The notes under the pieces: model-generated
What the model was told of the DNA's origin: nothing
The model's input: the letters and a program-made list of their open reading frames with translations, nothing else
The model's database searches: none
Assembly (NCBI RefSeq): GCF_003610895.1
Contig: NZ_MCAS01000006.1
Coordinates: forward strand, 124,001-188,000
Direction of reading: 5' to 3'
Origin: Paraburkholderia fungorum
Lineage (GTDB): Bacteria > Pseudomonadota > Gammaproteobacteria > Burkholderiales > Burkholderiaceae
Length of the DNA stretch: 64,000 bases
Made by a program: the position numbers and the translations under genes
Part shown: piece by piece, positions 45,134 to 54,694 of the stretch
Layout of the letters: each line of letters opens with the position of its first letter
Numbering within the stretch: position 1 is the first letter of the stretch

Positions 45134-45168
45134 GAAAACAGAGACAACGTGCGTAACAGGAGTAATCC

Positions 45169-45510
45169 ATGAAATCAGGAGTACATATCAAATGGAGTCG
45201 CATTCCTCGACAGTTGCGGACGCCCGGATCGGCGCGACATGCATGGTGCAGTCTCGCGGTTGTGCCCATGGTGATACTGACGGTGACACCGGCATACGCC
45301 CAGCTCTCGCAGGTCAACACGCTGCTCACGACGATCCAGACCACGCTGCTCAGCGTGGGCGCGGTGGTGTGCTCGATCTCGATCATCTGGGCGGGTTTCA
45401 AGATGATGTTCCAGCACGCACGCTTCGGCGATATCGCCAATGTGTTCATCGGCGGGTTGTTCGTGGGCTGCGCCACGGTGATCGCGGCGATGCTGATCCC
45501 GACGAGCTGA
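45169..45510 (+). CDS. virB2: VirB2-type major pilin
   Basis: This 113-residue prepilin has a long signal sequence ending T-P-A-Y-A-Q, then two hydrophobic helices (L-L-S-V-G-A-V-V-C-S-I-S-I-I-W and V-F-I-G-G-L-F-V-G-C-A) joined by a short polar loop. It is the expected subunit of the conjugative pilus. AGGAG precedes the start. Confidence 0.9.
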   Translation: MKSGVHIKWSRIPRQLRTPGSARHAWCSLAVVPMVILTVTPAYAQLSQVNTLLTTIQTTLLSVGAVVCSISIIWAGFKMMFQHARFGDIANVFIGGLFVGCATVIAAMLIPTS

Positions 45511-45523
45511 TGCGGAGGCGCAC

Positions 45524-45844
45524 ATGAATCCGCTCAGGGATCCCGTCTTCAAGGGCTGCACGCGACCCGCGATGCTCTGGGGTGTGCCGCTCGTGCCGTT
45601 CCTCATGGTGGGCAGCAGCATCCTGATTCCCGCTATCTGGGCGCTGCTTGCGAGCCCGCCGGTAGGCGTCGGCATCGTGCTGCTCCTCATCCCCGTCTTC
45701 GTCACGATGCGCTCGGTCACGCGCCACGACGACCAGCGCCTCGCGCAGTTCGCATTGCGCACTCGCATGGTGTTTCGCCAGCGCAACCGTCGCTTCTGGG
45801 GTGCGCACGCCTATATGCCGCTCTGTCTCAAGAGGAGGGGCTGA
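45524..45844 (+). CDS. virB3: VirB3-type inner-membrane protein
   Basis: This 106-residue protein has the VirB3 start D-P-V-F-K-G-C-T-R-P-A-M-L-W-G-V-P and two closely spaced membrane helices, then a basic C-terminus. VirB3 works with VirB4 and VirB6 in the inner-membrane complex. It is separated by one base from virB4. Confidence 0.92.
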   Translation: MNPLRDPVFKGCTRPAMLWGVPLVPFLMVGSSILIPAIWALLASPPVGVGIVLLLIPVFVTMRSVTRHDDQRLAQFALRTRMVFRQRNRRFWGAHAYMPLCLKRRG

Positions 45845-45845
45845 C

Positions 45846-48317
45846 ATGGGTGCGCCGCCGCAATTCATCGACATGGCCGAACGCGAGATCAGGCTCTCAG
45901 ACTTCGTGCCGTTCTCGTCGCATGTGACTGACCACGTCATCCGCACGCGCGAAGGTGACTACCTGCGGGTCTGGAAAATCGCCGGCATCGCCTTCGAGGC
46001 GGCCGACCCCGGTGACATCCTCGTGCGTCACGAAGGGTTCAACCAGCTCGTGCGCAGCCTGCCGGGTGGTCACGTCGGCCTGTGGGCACACCGGATCCGC
46101 CGGCGCGTGACCGACCACTTCGCTACGCCATACGGCAACCCGTTCTGCCAGCAGCTCGCCACGCGCTATTACGCGAGCTTTGCCGGCTACCGGATGATGG
46201 CCAATGAGCTGTACCTGACGCTCGTGTACCGGCCGCACCGCACGCGCCTGGGGCGTATCTTCAGTCAGGCGGCCCGGCGCACGCCCGATGATATCCGGCG
46301 CGACCAGCACGAAGCCCTGAAGGTGATGGCGGAGCTCGCTGCCCAGGTCGAATCCGGCCTGAAGCCCTGGGATCCGGTGCCGCTCGGCGTCTACAGGAAG
46401 CCGATCCGTTACACGCAGCGACCCGTACGTTTCTCGGCGGCGCTGGAATTCCTGGCCTATCTCGTCAATGCCGCATGGGAGCCGGTACCGGTACCGGCAG
46501 GCCGGATCGCGGAAGCGCTGCCCACTTCGCGGCTGTTCTTCCGGACCGAGAAGGTCGAGATCCGCATGCCCGGCTCGACGCGCTACGCGGCGTTGCTCGA
46601 CCTGAAAGACTACCCCGAGGAAACCGAGCCGGGGATGCTCGACGGTCTGCTCTATGGCGATTTCGAATACATCGAGACCCAGAGCTTCACGATCCTCGAC
46701 CGTCCCACGGCGAAAGAAGCGCTCGAGCGTCAGCGCAACCAGCTGATCGCGGGCGAGGACGTGGCGGTGTCGCAGGTGCAGGCAATGGATCAGGCGCTCG
46801 ACGACCTGATCAACGGCGATTTCGTCCTCGGTGAATATCACTATTCGCTTGCGGTGCTCGGCGACCGGCCGGACGAGGTCGCGCGGCATGTGGCGAAGGC
46901 GCGCACGCAGCTCGCGGACGTGGGTTTCCAGACGGCGCTGGTCGATCTGGTAGCGGACGCTGCATGGTTCGCGCAGCTGCCCGGGAACTGGCGCTACCGG
47001 CCCCGCGAGGCGAAGCTCACCTCGCGCAACTTCTGCGGACTCGCGAGCCTGCACAACTTCGCGACCGGCAAGCGCGACGGCAATCCGTGGGGTGAGGCGA
47101 TCACGATCGTCAAGACGCCGAGTGGCCAGCCGCTGTACCTGAATTTCCACGCGACGCCTGAGAAGAAGGACTCGGGCGACGAAAAGGCGCTCGCCAACAC
47201 CCAGATCATCGGGCAGGCCGGTGCGGGCAAGACAGTGCTGGAGCTGTTCCTGCTGGCAATGGCGATGAAGTATGGCCTCACCGGCGTCGTCTACGACAAG
47301 GACCGGGGCACCGAGATCGCGATCCGGGCGATGGGCGGCCGCTACACAGTGTTTCGACGGGGTGTCCCGACGGGACTCAATCCGTTCCAGCTCGATCCTG
47401 ACGAGGCGGTACTGGATTTCTGGGAGCGGCTGGTGCGTCGTCTGGTCGACACCGGCATGTTGCTGTCGGCGAAGGACGAGCTCGATATTTCTCGTGCCGT
47501 GCGGGAGGTCGCACGCATGGAACGGCGGCTGCGTCGCCTGTCGATGGTCCGGCAACTGCTGCCCGCCGTGGGCGAGAACAGCCTGCATGCACGGCTCACG
47601 AAGTGGTGTGCAGGCGGACGGCTCGGGTGGGTGCTGGACAACCCGTCGGACTTGCTGGATTTCCGCCAGAACCATCTCTTCGGCTTCGATGATACGGAAC
47701 TGCTCGACGATCCGGAGGTGTCGACGCCGGTCACGATGTACTTGCTGCAGCTGACGGAGAGCCTGATCGACGGGCGGCGCTTCGTCTATGTGATGACCGA
47801 ATTCTGGAAGCGGCTGGGCGATCCGGTTTTCACGGATTTCGCAAAGGACAAGCAGAAGACGATCCGCAAGCAGAACGGTCTGGGCATCTTTGATACGCAG
47901 TCCCCGGCCGATGTGCTGCGTAGCGACATCGCGCGCGCGCTGGTCGAGCAGACCGCGACGTTCTTCTTCCTGCCGAACCCGCGTGCCGACTACGACGACT
48001 ATGTGCATGGCTTCAAGCTGACTGAGGCCGAATTCAACATCGTCCGGTCTCTCGGCGAGAACAGCCGCCTGTTCCTCATGAAGCAGGGCCACCGTTCGGC
48101 CATCGGCAGGCTGGATCTCGCCGGACTCGGTGATGTGCTCGACGTCCTGTCGGGGACGACGGACAACGTCGAACTGCTGGACGGGGTTCGCGCCGAGGTC
48201 GGCGACGATCCCGTGGCGTGGCTTCCCGTGTTTCATGAGCGGCTGGCCAAGCGTCGTGCGACCGGGGCAGTCCCGAACGCGCTGGCCCGGCGTCTGTCGG
48301 GAAGAGGTGCACGATGA
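45846..48317 (+). CDS. virB4: VirB4-type ATPase
   Basis: This 823-residue ATPase powers pilus assembly and substrate transfer. The N-terminal CagE/VirB4 domain (from D-F-V-P-F-S-S-H-V) precedes Walker A (G-Q-A-G-A-G-K-T-V, about 456-464). V-V-Y-D-K-D-R-G follows, and the C-terminal RecA-like motifs are kept (Y-V-M-T-E-F-W). Length is normal for the family. It overlaps virB6 by ATGA. Confidence 0.95.
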   Translation: MGAPPQFIDMAEREIRLSDFVPFSSHVTDHVIRTREGDYLRVWKIAGIAFEAADPGDILVRHEGFNQLVRSLPGGHVGLWAHRIRRRVTDHFATPYGNPFCQQLATRYYASFAGYRMMANELYLTLVYRPHRTRLGRIFSQAARRTPDDIRRDQHEALKVMAELAAQVESGLKPWDPVPLGVYRKPIRYTQRPVRFSAALEFLAYLVNAAWEPVPVPAGRIAEALPTSRLFFRTEKVEIRMPGSTRYAALLDLKDYPEETEPGMLDGLLYGDFEYIETQSFTILDRPTAKEALERQRNQLIAGEDVAVSQVQAMDQALDDLINGDFVLGEYHYSLAVLGDRPDEVARHVAKARTQLADVGFQTALVDLVADAAWFAQLPGNWRYRPREAKLTSRNFCGLASLHNFATGKRDGNPWGEAITIVKTPSGQPLYLNFHATPEKKDSGDEKALANTQIIGQAGAGKTVLELFLLAMAMKYGLTGVVYDKDRGTEIAIRAMGGRYTVFRRGVPTGLNPFQLDPDEAVLDFWERLVRRLVDTGMLLSAKDELDISRAVREVARMERRLRRLSMVRQLLPAVGENSLHARLTKWCAGGRLGWVLDNPSDLLDFRQNHLFGFDDTELLDDPEVSTPVTMYLLQLTESLIDGRRFVYVMTEFWKRLGDPVFTDFAKDKQKTIRKQNGLGIFDTQSPADVLRSDIARALVEQTATFFFLPNPRADYDDYVHGFKLTEAEFNIVRSLGENSRLFLMKQGHRSAIGRLDLAGLGDVLDVLSGTTDNVELLDGVRAEVGDDPVAWLPVFHERLAKRRATGAVPNALARRLSGRGAR

Positions 48318-49498
48318 GCGGCCTTTTCACTTCAGTCGGCGGCACGCTCGAAAACGGCATGTCGACGTATGTCACGAGCGTGTCCTCAGCCCTCTCCAGC
48401 GCGCTGGTACCTGTTGTCACGACGGCCCTGACGATCTGGATCATCACGTACGGGTTCGCCGTCGTGCGCGGCGAGGCCCATGAGTCGGTACCTGCATTCG
48501 CGTGGCGCGGCCTGAAGGTGGCCGTCATGCTTGCCTTTGCGCTCGGCGCGGGTATCTATCAGTCCCAGGTCGTCACGGCAGTCGAAGGGGCGACGACGGG
48601 CCTGGCCCAGACGATCCAGACCGCGGCGGCCAATGGCGGTGCAGGCAACACCGGCTGCGGAACGGTGAGTGGCAGCAGCGTGACAGGCACGAGCGCGTCC
48701 GCCATTTACCAGACCCTCGACTGCTATGACCGGCAGATCGACATCGTGATGGATGCCTACTTCGACAAGGCGACGCACGAAGGCTTCAGTGTCAGTGGCA
48801 TCGTCGCAGGCATTGGTGATCTGGTCGGCGGATTCATCGTGGGGCTGGGCGGCGCCATTTTCCTGATGGTTCTGGCCTTCGAGGTCACGATGGCGAGGAT
48901 GCTGCTCGATCTGGTGCTGGGGCTCGGCCCGGCCTTCATTGCCTGTGGCGCATTTGGTCCGACGGCGCGTTTCTTCGAGGCGTGGACCGCAAAGGTCACG
49001 AACTATGCGCTGCTGCAGATCCTCATCGCAGCCTTTCTTGGGATGGCGCTCACGGCGTTCTCCGCCGACCTCGCGCCGTTCAACGTCACGACTTCCCCGC
49101 CCGATACGAACGCTTCGGCGCTCGCTGCAGCGGGTCAGGCAGTGCTCACCGCTATAGCCCCCTGGGGTGCGGCATTTGGCCTGTTCATCACGTCCCTGCT
49201 GCTGGCAACCATCGGCTGGCAACTGCCGGCCGTCGCCTCGGGACTTGCCGGAGGCGCCACGCTGTCGGGGTTCGGTGCGTTTGTGGCCGGATTTGCCTCG
49301 CGTGGTGCCGTGAGAGGTCTCGGCTCGCTCGTGAGTCTCGGACGCGGCCAGCGTCGGCCGGGGGGGCGAATTTCCAACGGCAGCGGGCAAGTCGGTAGCG
49401 CGAACGCGGGCGGCGGTTCAGGCCAGATCCCTGCCTATCAGCGCGCCGCCCGCGAGCACCTTGGCGACCAGGATAACTCAGGAGAGTCATGGTCATGA
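48314..49498 (+). CDS. virB6: VirB6-type polytopic membrane protein
   Basis: This 394-residue protein has at least five hydrophobic helices, the conserved A-R-M-L-L-D-L-V-L-G-L-G-P-A-F region, and a Gly-rich tail. VirB6 forms part of the channel. Here it comes before virB5, while many systems have the reverse order. It overlaps virB5 by ATGA. Confidence 0.92.
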   Translation: MSGLFTSVGGTLENGMSTYVTSVSSALSSALVPVVTTALTIWIITYGFAVVRGEAHESVPAFAWRGLKVAVMLAFALGAGIYQSQVVTAVEGATTGLAQTIQTAAANGGAGNTGCGTVSGSSVTGTSASAIYQTLDCYDRQIDIVMDAYFDKATHEGFSVSGIVAGIGDLVGGFIVGLGGAIFLMVLAFEVTMARMLLDLVLGLGPAFIACGAFGPTARFFEAWTAKVTNYALLQILIAAFLGMALTAFSADLAPFNVTTSPPDTNASALAAAGQAVLTAIAPWGAAFGLFITSLLLATIGWQLPAVASGLAGGATLSGFGAFVAGFASRGAVRGLGSLVSLGRGQRRPGGRISNGSGQVGSANAGGGSGQIPAYQRAAREHLGDQDNSGESWS

Positions 49499-50202
49499 TC
49501 AGGTTACCTATCCATATCGGTATTGCCCCGATCGCGGCGGCTGTGGTCGTGCTGACGATGCCCTCGGCCCATGCACAGGGCATCCCCGTCTTCGACGCGC
49601 AGAACGTGGTGCAGGCCATCGCGACCGTCGGGCAACTGAAGCAGGAAGTGCAGCAGGAACTCCAGCTATATCAGTCGCTCAGTGGTACGCGCGGCTTCGG
49701 TGAACTGATGGGCAATCCGGTGCTGTCGAACTCGCTGCCGTCGAACTGGCAGTCGGTCTACATGGCGATCCAGAACGGTGGCTATGCTGGTCTCACGGGC
49801 AGCGCGCAGACGCTGCGCTCGGCGAGCGAAATCTACAACTGCGAGGACCAGAGCGGGATCGACCAGCAGGTCTGCCAGCGCGCGCTGAACAAGCCGTTCC
49901 AGGACAAGGCGTTTGGCACCCAGGCGTACCAGACGGAGCTCCAGGAGCTCGACCAGATCCAGAGCCTGATGCAGCAGATCGACGTGACGCAGGACCAGAA
50001 AGGCATCTCGGAACTGCAAGCACGCATCCAGACTGAGAGCACGGCGGTTGGCAACGAGATGACGAAGCTGCAGCTCTTCAGGATGCTGGCCGATTCCGAG
50101 GACCGGCTGATTGCCGAGCAGCAGCAGGAGCTTGTCCTCAAGCGCGCCGGCAACACCGCGCGGCTGCAGGACCAGATGGTACCTGCGAACTTTGGCAACT
50201 GA
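49495..50202 (+). CDS. virB5: VirB5-type minor pilin
   Basis: This 235-residue exported protein has a signal peptide ending S-A-H-A-Q-G and a long helical, Gln-rich body (E-V-Q-Q-E-L-Q-L-Y-Q-S-L-S-G). VirB5 sits at the pilus tip and may aid contact with recipients. The ATG at 49495 overlaps the virB6 stop as elsewhere in the operon; ATG 49489 is an alternative. Confidence 0.9.
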   Translation: MIRLPIHIGIAPIAAAVVVLTMPSAHAQGIPVFDAQNVVQAIATVGQLKQEVQQELQLYQSLSGTRGFGELMGNPVLSNSLPSNWQSVYMAIQNGGYAGLTGSAQTLRSASEIYNCEDQSGIDQQVCQRALNKPFQDKAFGTQAYQTELQELDQIQSLMQQIDVTQDQKGISELQARIQTESTAVGNEMTKLQLFRMLADSEDRLIAEQQQELVLKRAGNTARLQDQMVPANFGN

Positions 50203-50225
50203 GTTCGGCAACCGAGGAGGCTGAC

Positions 50226-50390
50226 ATGATCCGTTTTGTTGTGGCCGTCATTGTCATTCAATTAGTCATACTGGCTGATGGATGCTCGGCCAGTCCACCC
50301 AAAACTGTCCTGCCAGATGGTTTGCACCGTGTTCCGGTGAACCGTATGCCACCGGCTCCCCCGTCCGATGGAGGCGGCCATGAGCAATGA
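50226..50390 (+). CDS. virB7: Small VirB7-like lipoprotein
   Basis: This 54-residue gene has GGAGG upstream and overlaps virB8. It encodes a hydrophobic leader (V-V-A-V-I-V-I-Q-L-V-I-L-A-D-G-C) with a Cys at residue 20 suited to lipidation, then a Pro-rich mature part (R-M-P-P-A-P-P-S-D-G-G-G). Position between virB5 and virB8 and size fit VirB7, which anchors VirB9/VirB10 to the outer membrane. The Asp at -2 of the lipobox is unusual. Confidence 0.78.
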   Translation: MIRFVVAVIVIQLVILADGCSASPPKTVLPDGLHRVPVNRMPPAPPSDGGGHEQ

Positions 50391-51114
50391 CCGCGACGCC
50401 CGTGAGTCACGTGATTATCGCCGGGCACTCGATTTCGAGGTGTCGGTCACGCACCTGCAGGAACGCTCGGAGCGTCGGGCATGGCACGTGGCCGTGGGCT
50501 CCGTGGTGGTCGCGATCCTGTGTGCGGTCGCACTGGCCGTGATGGTCCCGTTCTACCGGGTGGTGCCGCTGCCGATCGAGGTCGACCGTCTGACCGGTGA
50601 AGCACAGGTGATCGACGTGCTCGACGCGAAGCAGATGCACATGCGCGATATCGAGGACAAGCACTGGGTGGAAGTGTACGTGCGCTCGCGCGAGCGCTAC
50701 GACTGGGGCTTGCTGCAGATGGACTACGACCGCGTGCTCGGCATGAGCGACGACCGTGTCGCGCGGGACTACCGGTCGATCTACAGCGGCCCCGACGCAC
50801 TGGACCGGCAGCTCGGGGCGAACTCGCAGCGGCGCATCCGCATCCTCTCGACGACGCTCGTGCCGGACGAACCCGGCCGTGCCGTCGTGCATATCGAGCG
50901 CACGACGTGGAAGAACGGCATCGATAACGCGGAGCCGCCGCAGCGCTTTGTCATCACGCTTGCCTTCACTTACCGGCCGTCCATCTTCACACGTGAGCGC
51001 ACGGCCATCGAGAATCCTTTCGGCTTCAGGGTGACGGCGTACAGCCGCGATCCCGAATTTACCCCTACGGCGGCGTCGCCCGCGTCGTTGTCGGCCCCTG
51101 GAGGTGCGCCATGA
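50380..51114 (+). CDS. virB8: VirB8-type inner-membrane assembly factor
   Basis: This 244-residue protein has a cytoplasmic N-terminus, a single membrane helix (V-A-V-G-S-V-V-V-A-I-L-C-A-V-A-L) and a periplasmic NTF2-like domain containing Y-V-R-S-R-E-R-Y-D-W. VirB8 nucleates the machine and binds VirB9 and VirB10. GGAGG directly precedes ATG 50380. Confidence 0.94.
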   Translation: MSNDRDARESRDYRRALDFEVSVTHLQERSERRAWHVAVGSVVVAILCAVALAVMVPFYRVVPLPIEVDRLTGEAQVIDVLDAKQMHMRDIEDKHWVEVYVRSRERYDWGLLQMDYDRVLGMSDDRVARDYRSIYSGPDALDRQLGANSQRRIRILSTTLVPDEPGRAVVHIERTTWKNGIDNAEPPQRFVITLAFTYRPSIFTRERTAIENPFGFRVTAYSRDPEFTPTAASPASLSAPGGAP

Positions 51115-51947
51115 GACTGAACATCCTGGTAAGAGCCGCCGTGCTGGTGACCGGGCTGGCAGGGGGTTGCGCCGCAGCCTTTGCCTACGACGTGCCTGGC
51201 TGGTCAGGCGACTCGCGTGTGCGGCAGATCGTGTACCGTCAGGACGAGGTGGTGCGGGTTGTCGCGCAACGCGGCTTCGCTACGCACATTGCACTTGATC
51301 CGGCCGAGCACATCCTCATCGTGGCCCCGGGCGACCGGAACGGATGGCAGGTGGTTGCAAACCGTGGCGACCACGATGTCTACCTCAAGCCGCAGCTTGC
51401 TGCGCACGACACGAACCTCGAAATCCGCACGGACCGGCACAGCTACAGCTTCGACCTGGTCGTGCTGCCGCTCAGGGCCCGTTTCGGTAACGACGAGGAG
51501 ATGTATCGCATCACGTTCGTCTATCCGGATGCGCAGGCCACGAAGACGAAGGCCGCAGACGATGCCGCTCTTGTGCGCGAGCGTCTTGACCAGCCGCCGG
51601 TGGTGCGCAACACCGCTTACTCGATGCAGGTGATGCCGCACTCGGAAGATATCGCGCCGACGGCGGCATGGGACGACGGACGCTTCACCTACATCCGCAT
51701 CCCGAATAACCGCCGCATCCCGGCGATCTTCCGGGTCGCCGGCAACAGCAGCGAAAGCGTGGTTGACCGGCACATGGAAGACGACGTGATCGTCGTACAC
51801 GAGGTGGCCCGGCGTTTCGTGTTGCGTCTGGGCGACGAGGTCGTCGGCCTGTGGAACGACGCGTTCGATGTGGACGGCGTGCCACCGGCGGACGGCACGA
51901 CAGTAAGCGGTGTGAAGCGTGTCCTGCGGAGCGACGGCCATGAATGA
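51111..51947 (+). CDS. virB9: VirB9-type outer-membrane complex protein
   Basis: This 278-residue protein has a signal peptide (L-V-T-G-L-A-G-G-C-A-A-A-F-A) and the VirB9/CagX beta-rich domain (Y-R-Q-D-E-V-V-R-V, D-R-H-S-Y-S-F-D-L-V). The C-terminal part (F-T-Y-I-R-I-P-N-N-R-R-I-P-A) is intact. It overlaps virB8 and virB10. Confidence 0.94.
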   Translation: MRLNILVRAAVLVTGLAGGCAAAFAYDVPGWSGDSRVRQIVYRQDEVVRVVAQRGFATHIALDPAEHILIVAPGDRNGWQVVANRGDHDVYLKPQLAAHDTNLEIRTDRHSYSFDLVVLPLRARFGNDEEMYRITFVYPDAQATKTKAADDAALVRERLDQPPVVRNTAYSMQVMPHSEDIAPTAAWDDGRFTYIRIPNNRRIPAIFRVAGNSSESVVDRHMEDDVIVVHEVARRFVLRLGDEVVGLWNDAFDVDGVPPADGTTVSGVKRVLRSDGHE

Positions 51948-53154
51948 GGAAACGCCGCGCAATGTGATTGCGCCCGGGGTTGTGCCCGAGAGTGACCCGG
52001 CAAAGGTCACCGATACGATAAACGGTGACGTCCCGAACCAGCCGGCCGATCGCGGCATGCCGGAACTGGGACAGCGGGGTGGCCGCGCCCGCGCCTGGTG
52101 GATCGCGCCGCTGCTGGTCGTGGCCGTCGTGATCGGCGGAGCAGTCTGGACGATCCACGGGTTTCTCGCACGGCACGATGCGGCGGACAAGGCCAGGCGG
52201 GATGCCGTCCAGGATCAGCCGTCCCAAGGCCGCGTGTTCGGCGACGGGAACGCACCGGCATCGGCTGTTGCCGCCGCAAGCGGCCCGGCGGAGGCCCCCG
52301 TTGTTGCGTCGGCTGCCGTTGCAGGGTCGACGCGGCAAGCCCCCGTGCACACCGCACCAGCTCGCAGCTATTACGACGCACCGCTGCTCGCTACCGGCAG
52401 TACGGGCGCAGGCAATGGCCCTGCCGACGAAGGGGCATACCCGGCGGCATCAGCGCCAGGCGTTTCGCCGGGAGCGACTGTCGTATCCGGCAGCCAGTCT
52501 CAGGGAAGCAGTCCGCTTGCGCAGGCACTGACGCCGACGGTGACGCCAAAAGTGCGCGCGGGCTTTCTCGGCAATCGCAGCCTGATCCTCGCGGAAGGCG
52601 CCAAGATCGACTGCGCGGGCGACACGGCATTCGATTCGACACAGGCGGGTATCTCGACCTGCACGGTGACGAAGAACGTCTATTCGGATGACGGCCATGT
52701 TGTGCTGATCGGGCGCGGCTCGCAGATCAACAGCGAATACCGCTCGAACCTGGCGCCCGGGCAGAACCGGGTGTTCATCCTGTCGGCACGCATCAAGACA
52801 CCCGAGGGTGTGACAGTCGAGATCGATTCTCCCGCGGCAGACGCGCTGGGGCGCATCGGCGTGAGCGGGTACGTGAACAACCACTGGGGCGAGCGTATCG
52901 GCGCGGCCATGCTGCTTGGCATGACGCAGGATGCGATCGGGTACCTCGCGACGCGTGGAGGCAACAGCAACGGCTCGGTCGTATTCGAGAACACGCAGCA
53001 GCAGGGCAATGACATGGCCTCGCGCGTGCTCGACAGCACGATCAACATTCCGCCCACACTCACGCAGAACCAGGGGGCCGAGTTCACGATTATCGTCGCC
53101 CGGGATCTGGATTTCAGTCCGGTCTACGCGCTCGAGCCAGGGGGCACGCGATGA
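51940..53154 (+). CDS. virB10: VirB10-type energy-transducing core protein
   Basis: This 404-residue protein has a short cytoplasmic part, one inner-membrane helix (W-I-A-P-L-L-V-V-A-V-V-I-G-G), a variable Ala/Gly-rich periplasmic linker and the conserved C-terminal beta-barrel domain with V-E-I-D-S-P-A-A-D-A-L-G. It spans both membranes and relays ATP energy to the outer pore. It overlaps virB9 and virB11. Confidence 0.94.
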   Translation: MNEETPRNVIAPGVVPESDPAKVTDTINGDVPNQPADRGMPELGQRGGRARAWWIAPLLVVAVVIGGAVWTIHGFLARHDAADKARRDAVQDQPSQGRVFGDGNAPASAVAAASGPAEAPVVASAAVAGSTRQAPVHTAPARSYYDAPLLATGSTGAGNGPADEGAYPAASAPGVSPGATVVSGSQSQGSSPLAQALTPTVTPKVRAGFLGNRSLILAEGAKIDCAGDTAFDSTQAGISTCTVTKNVYSDDGHVVLIGRGSQINSEYRSNLAPGQNRVFILSARIKTPEGVTVEIDSPAADALGRIGVSGYVNNHWGERIGAAMLLGMTQDAIGYLATRGGNSNGSVVFENTQQQGNDMASRVLDSTINIPPTLTQNQGAEFTIIVARDLDFSPVYALEPGGTR

Positions 53155-54278
53155 ACGCGTCGGCCCATATCCTGAGCGAAGCGCCGGTACAGGCAGACGG
53201 CCCGCTGCCGAGGCTGGCAGAGGATGCTTCGGTGCGCGAGCTGATGCGCCCGCTCGCGGGGCTGCTCGAAGACCCGGCTCTCACGGAGCTGGTGATCAAC
53301 CGGCCGCAGCGCGTGCTGACCGAGACCCATCTCGGATGGCAGGCACACGACTGTGCGGACCTCGACTTCGAGCGCCTGATGTCGTTCGCGGTGGCGATTG
53401 CAACGCTCACGAACCAGGAGGTCTCGGCGCTGCATCCGGTGCTCTCCGCGCTGCTGCCCGGTGATGCGCGCGTCCAGATCGTGATCCCGCCGGTGGTGCC
53501 CCCGCGTACCGTGTCGGTGACGATCCGCCGTCCGTCTTCGCGCGAGAAGACGCTCGACGCCTACGAAAGTGAGGGCCTGTTCGCGCAGACTACGTGGTTC
53601 CGCCCGGCTGGACTCGATGAGGCGGTGCCGGCACGGCGCCTCCTGGGTCGTGATCTCGCCAGGTGCCTCGAAGCGCGCGAGTTCCCGGCGTTCTTCGAGC
53701 TGGCGGTGCGCGGCCGGCTGAACCTCGTGATCGTGGGCAGCACGGGCTCGGGCAAGACGAGCTTCATGAAGACGCTGTGCCGGTACATCCCGGCCACCGA
53801 ACGCATCGTGACGATCGAGGATGTGCGCGAGCTCTTCATCCGTCACATCGAGAACTGCGTCCACCTGATCTACAGCAAGGGTGGTCACGGCCAGGCGCAG
53901 GTGACGCCTGCGGATCTGATCGCAAGCTCGATGCGCATGCGTCCTGACCGCGTGCTGCTCGCCGAACTGCGGGGCAGCGAAGCGTACGACTTCCTGAAGC
54001 TGCTGACGACCGGGCACTCCGGTTCGATCACGAGCTATCACGCGTCGAGCGCATCGGTCGCCATCGAGCGGTTCGCGCTGATGGCCAAGGAACACCCCGA
54101 AGCCGCCACATGGGACGACGCGGCGCTGCGCCGGCTGCTCTTCATGACGATCGACGTGGTGGCGCACATGGAGGCCACCGCGCTCTTCGATGAATCTGGC
54201 GCGCAGACCGGCCGGCGCTGGTCGATGACGGAGGTCTGGTTCGATCCGCTGCGCCGCCATCACGCGGATTTCCGGTGA
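53151..54278 (+). CDS. virB11: VirB11-type hexameric ATPase
   Basis: This 375-residue ATPase has Walker A G-S-T-G-S-G-K-T-S (about 196-204), the Asp box E-D-V-R-E-L, the Walker B-like R-P-D-R-V-L-L-A-E-L-R, and H-S-G-S-I-T-S-Y-H-A. VirB11 works with VirB4 and the coupling protein to drive pilus building and DNA export. Confidence 0.95.
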   Translation: MNASAHILSEAPVQADGPLPRLAEDASVRELMRPLAGLLEDPALTELVINRPQRVLTETHLGWQAHDCADLDFERLMSFAVAIATLTNQEVSALHPVLSALLPGDARVQIVIPPVVPPRTVSVTIRRPSSREKTLDAYESEGLFAQTTWFRPAGLDEAVPARRLLGRDLARCLEAREFPAFFELAVRGRLNLVIVGSTGSGKTSFMKTLCRYIPATERIVTIEDVRELFIRHIENCVHLIYSKGGHGQAQVTPADLIASSMRMRPDRVLLAELRGSEAYDFLKLLTTGHSGSITSYHASSASVAIERFALMAKEHPEAATWDDAALRRLLFMTIDVVAHMEATALFDESGAQTGRRWSMTEVWFDPLRRHHADFR

Positions 54279-54292
54279 AAGGAGAACAGGTC

Positions 54293-54694
54293 ATGGACAT
54301 CGGAAAGGCAACTGGAACGGGACGGTCAACCAGCAAGGTGATCTGGTACCACGCGATGCTTGCGCTGGTCACGCTTGCGATCATGGCCGCTGCGGCAGCC
54401 GGACTGACGCTTGCCCTCTGGCTGGCTTCGTTTTTCTTCGTCGCGAGTCAGCACGTCAACCCGCTTCATGCCGGGTTTCATGCGTGGCCAGATGCTGCGC
54501 TGGCCTGGCATGACGGACGTCTGCCAGAACAGGGGCGGCGGCTTGCCGGTGCTGCGCTGTTCGGCGTGCTGCTGGCGTTCGGCGCACCCGCGCTCGGCGT
54601 TTACACGCTTCTGGAACAGTCTGGGCGACGGCGCCTCTATGGCAGCGCTAGGTTCGCAAACGAGGCGGATGTCCGCCGGGCAGGGCTGCTATGA
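54293..54694 (+). CDS. N-terminal membrane part of a split VirD4 coupling protein
   Basis: This 133-residue protein has two hydrophobic helices (M-L-A-L-V-T-L-A-I-M-A and A-A-L-F-G-V-L-L-A-F-G-A). It ends R-L-Y-G-S-A-R-F-A-N-E-A-D-V, the motif that in whole VirD4/TraG proteins links the membrane helices to the ATPase domain. The ATPase domain is the next gene, joined by an ATGA overlap. So the coupling protein appears to be made as two coupled polypeptides. AAAGGAGA precedes ATG 54293. Confidence 0.78.
   Translation: MDIGKATGTGRSTSKVIWYHAMLALVTLAIMAAAAAGLTLALWLASFFFVASQHVNPLHAGFHAWPDAALAWHDGRLPEQGRRLAGAALFGVLLAFGAPALGVYTLLEQSGRRRLYGSARFANEADVRRAGLL

Noticed and set aside
45897..48236. A 779-residue open frame antisense to virB4
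   Set aside because: It mirrors codon bias of the real gene, shows no family motifs, and the sense strand encodes a complete VirB4.
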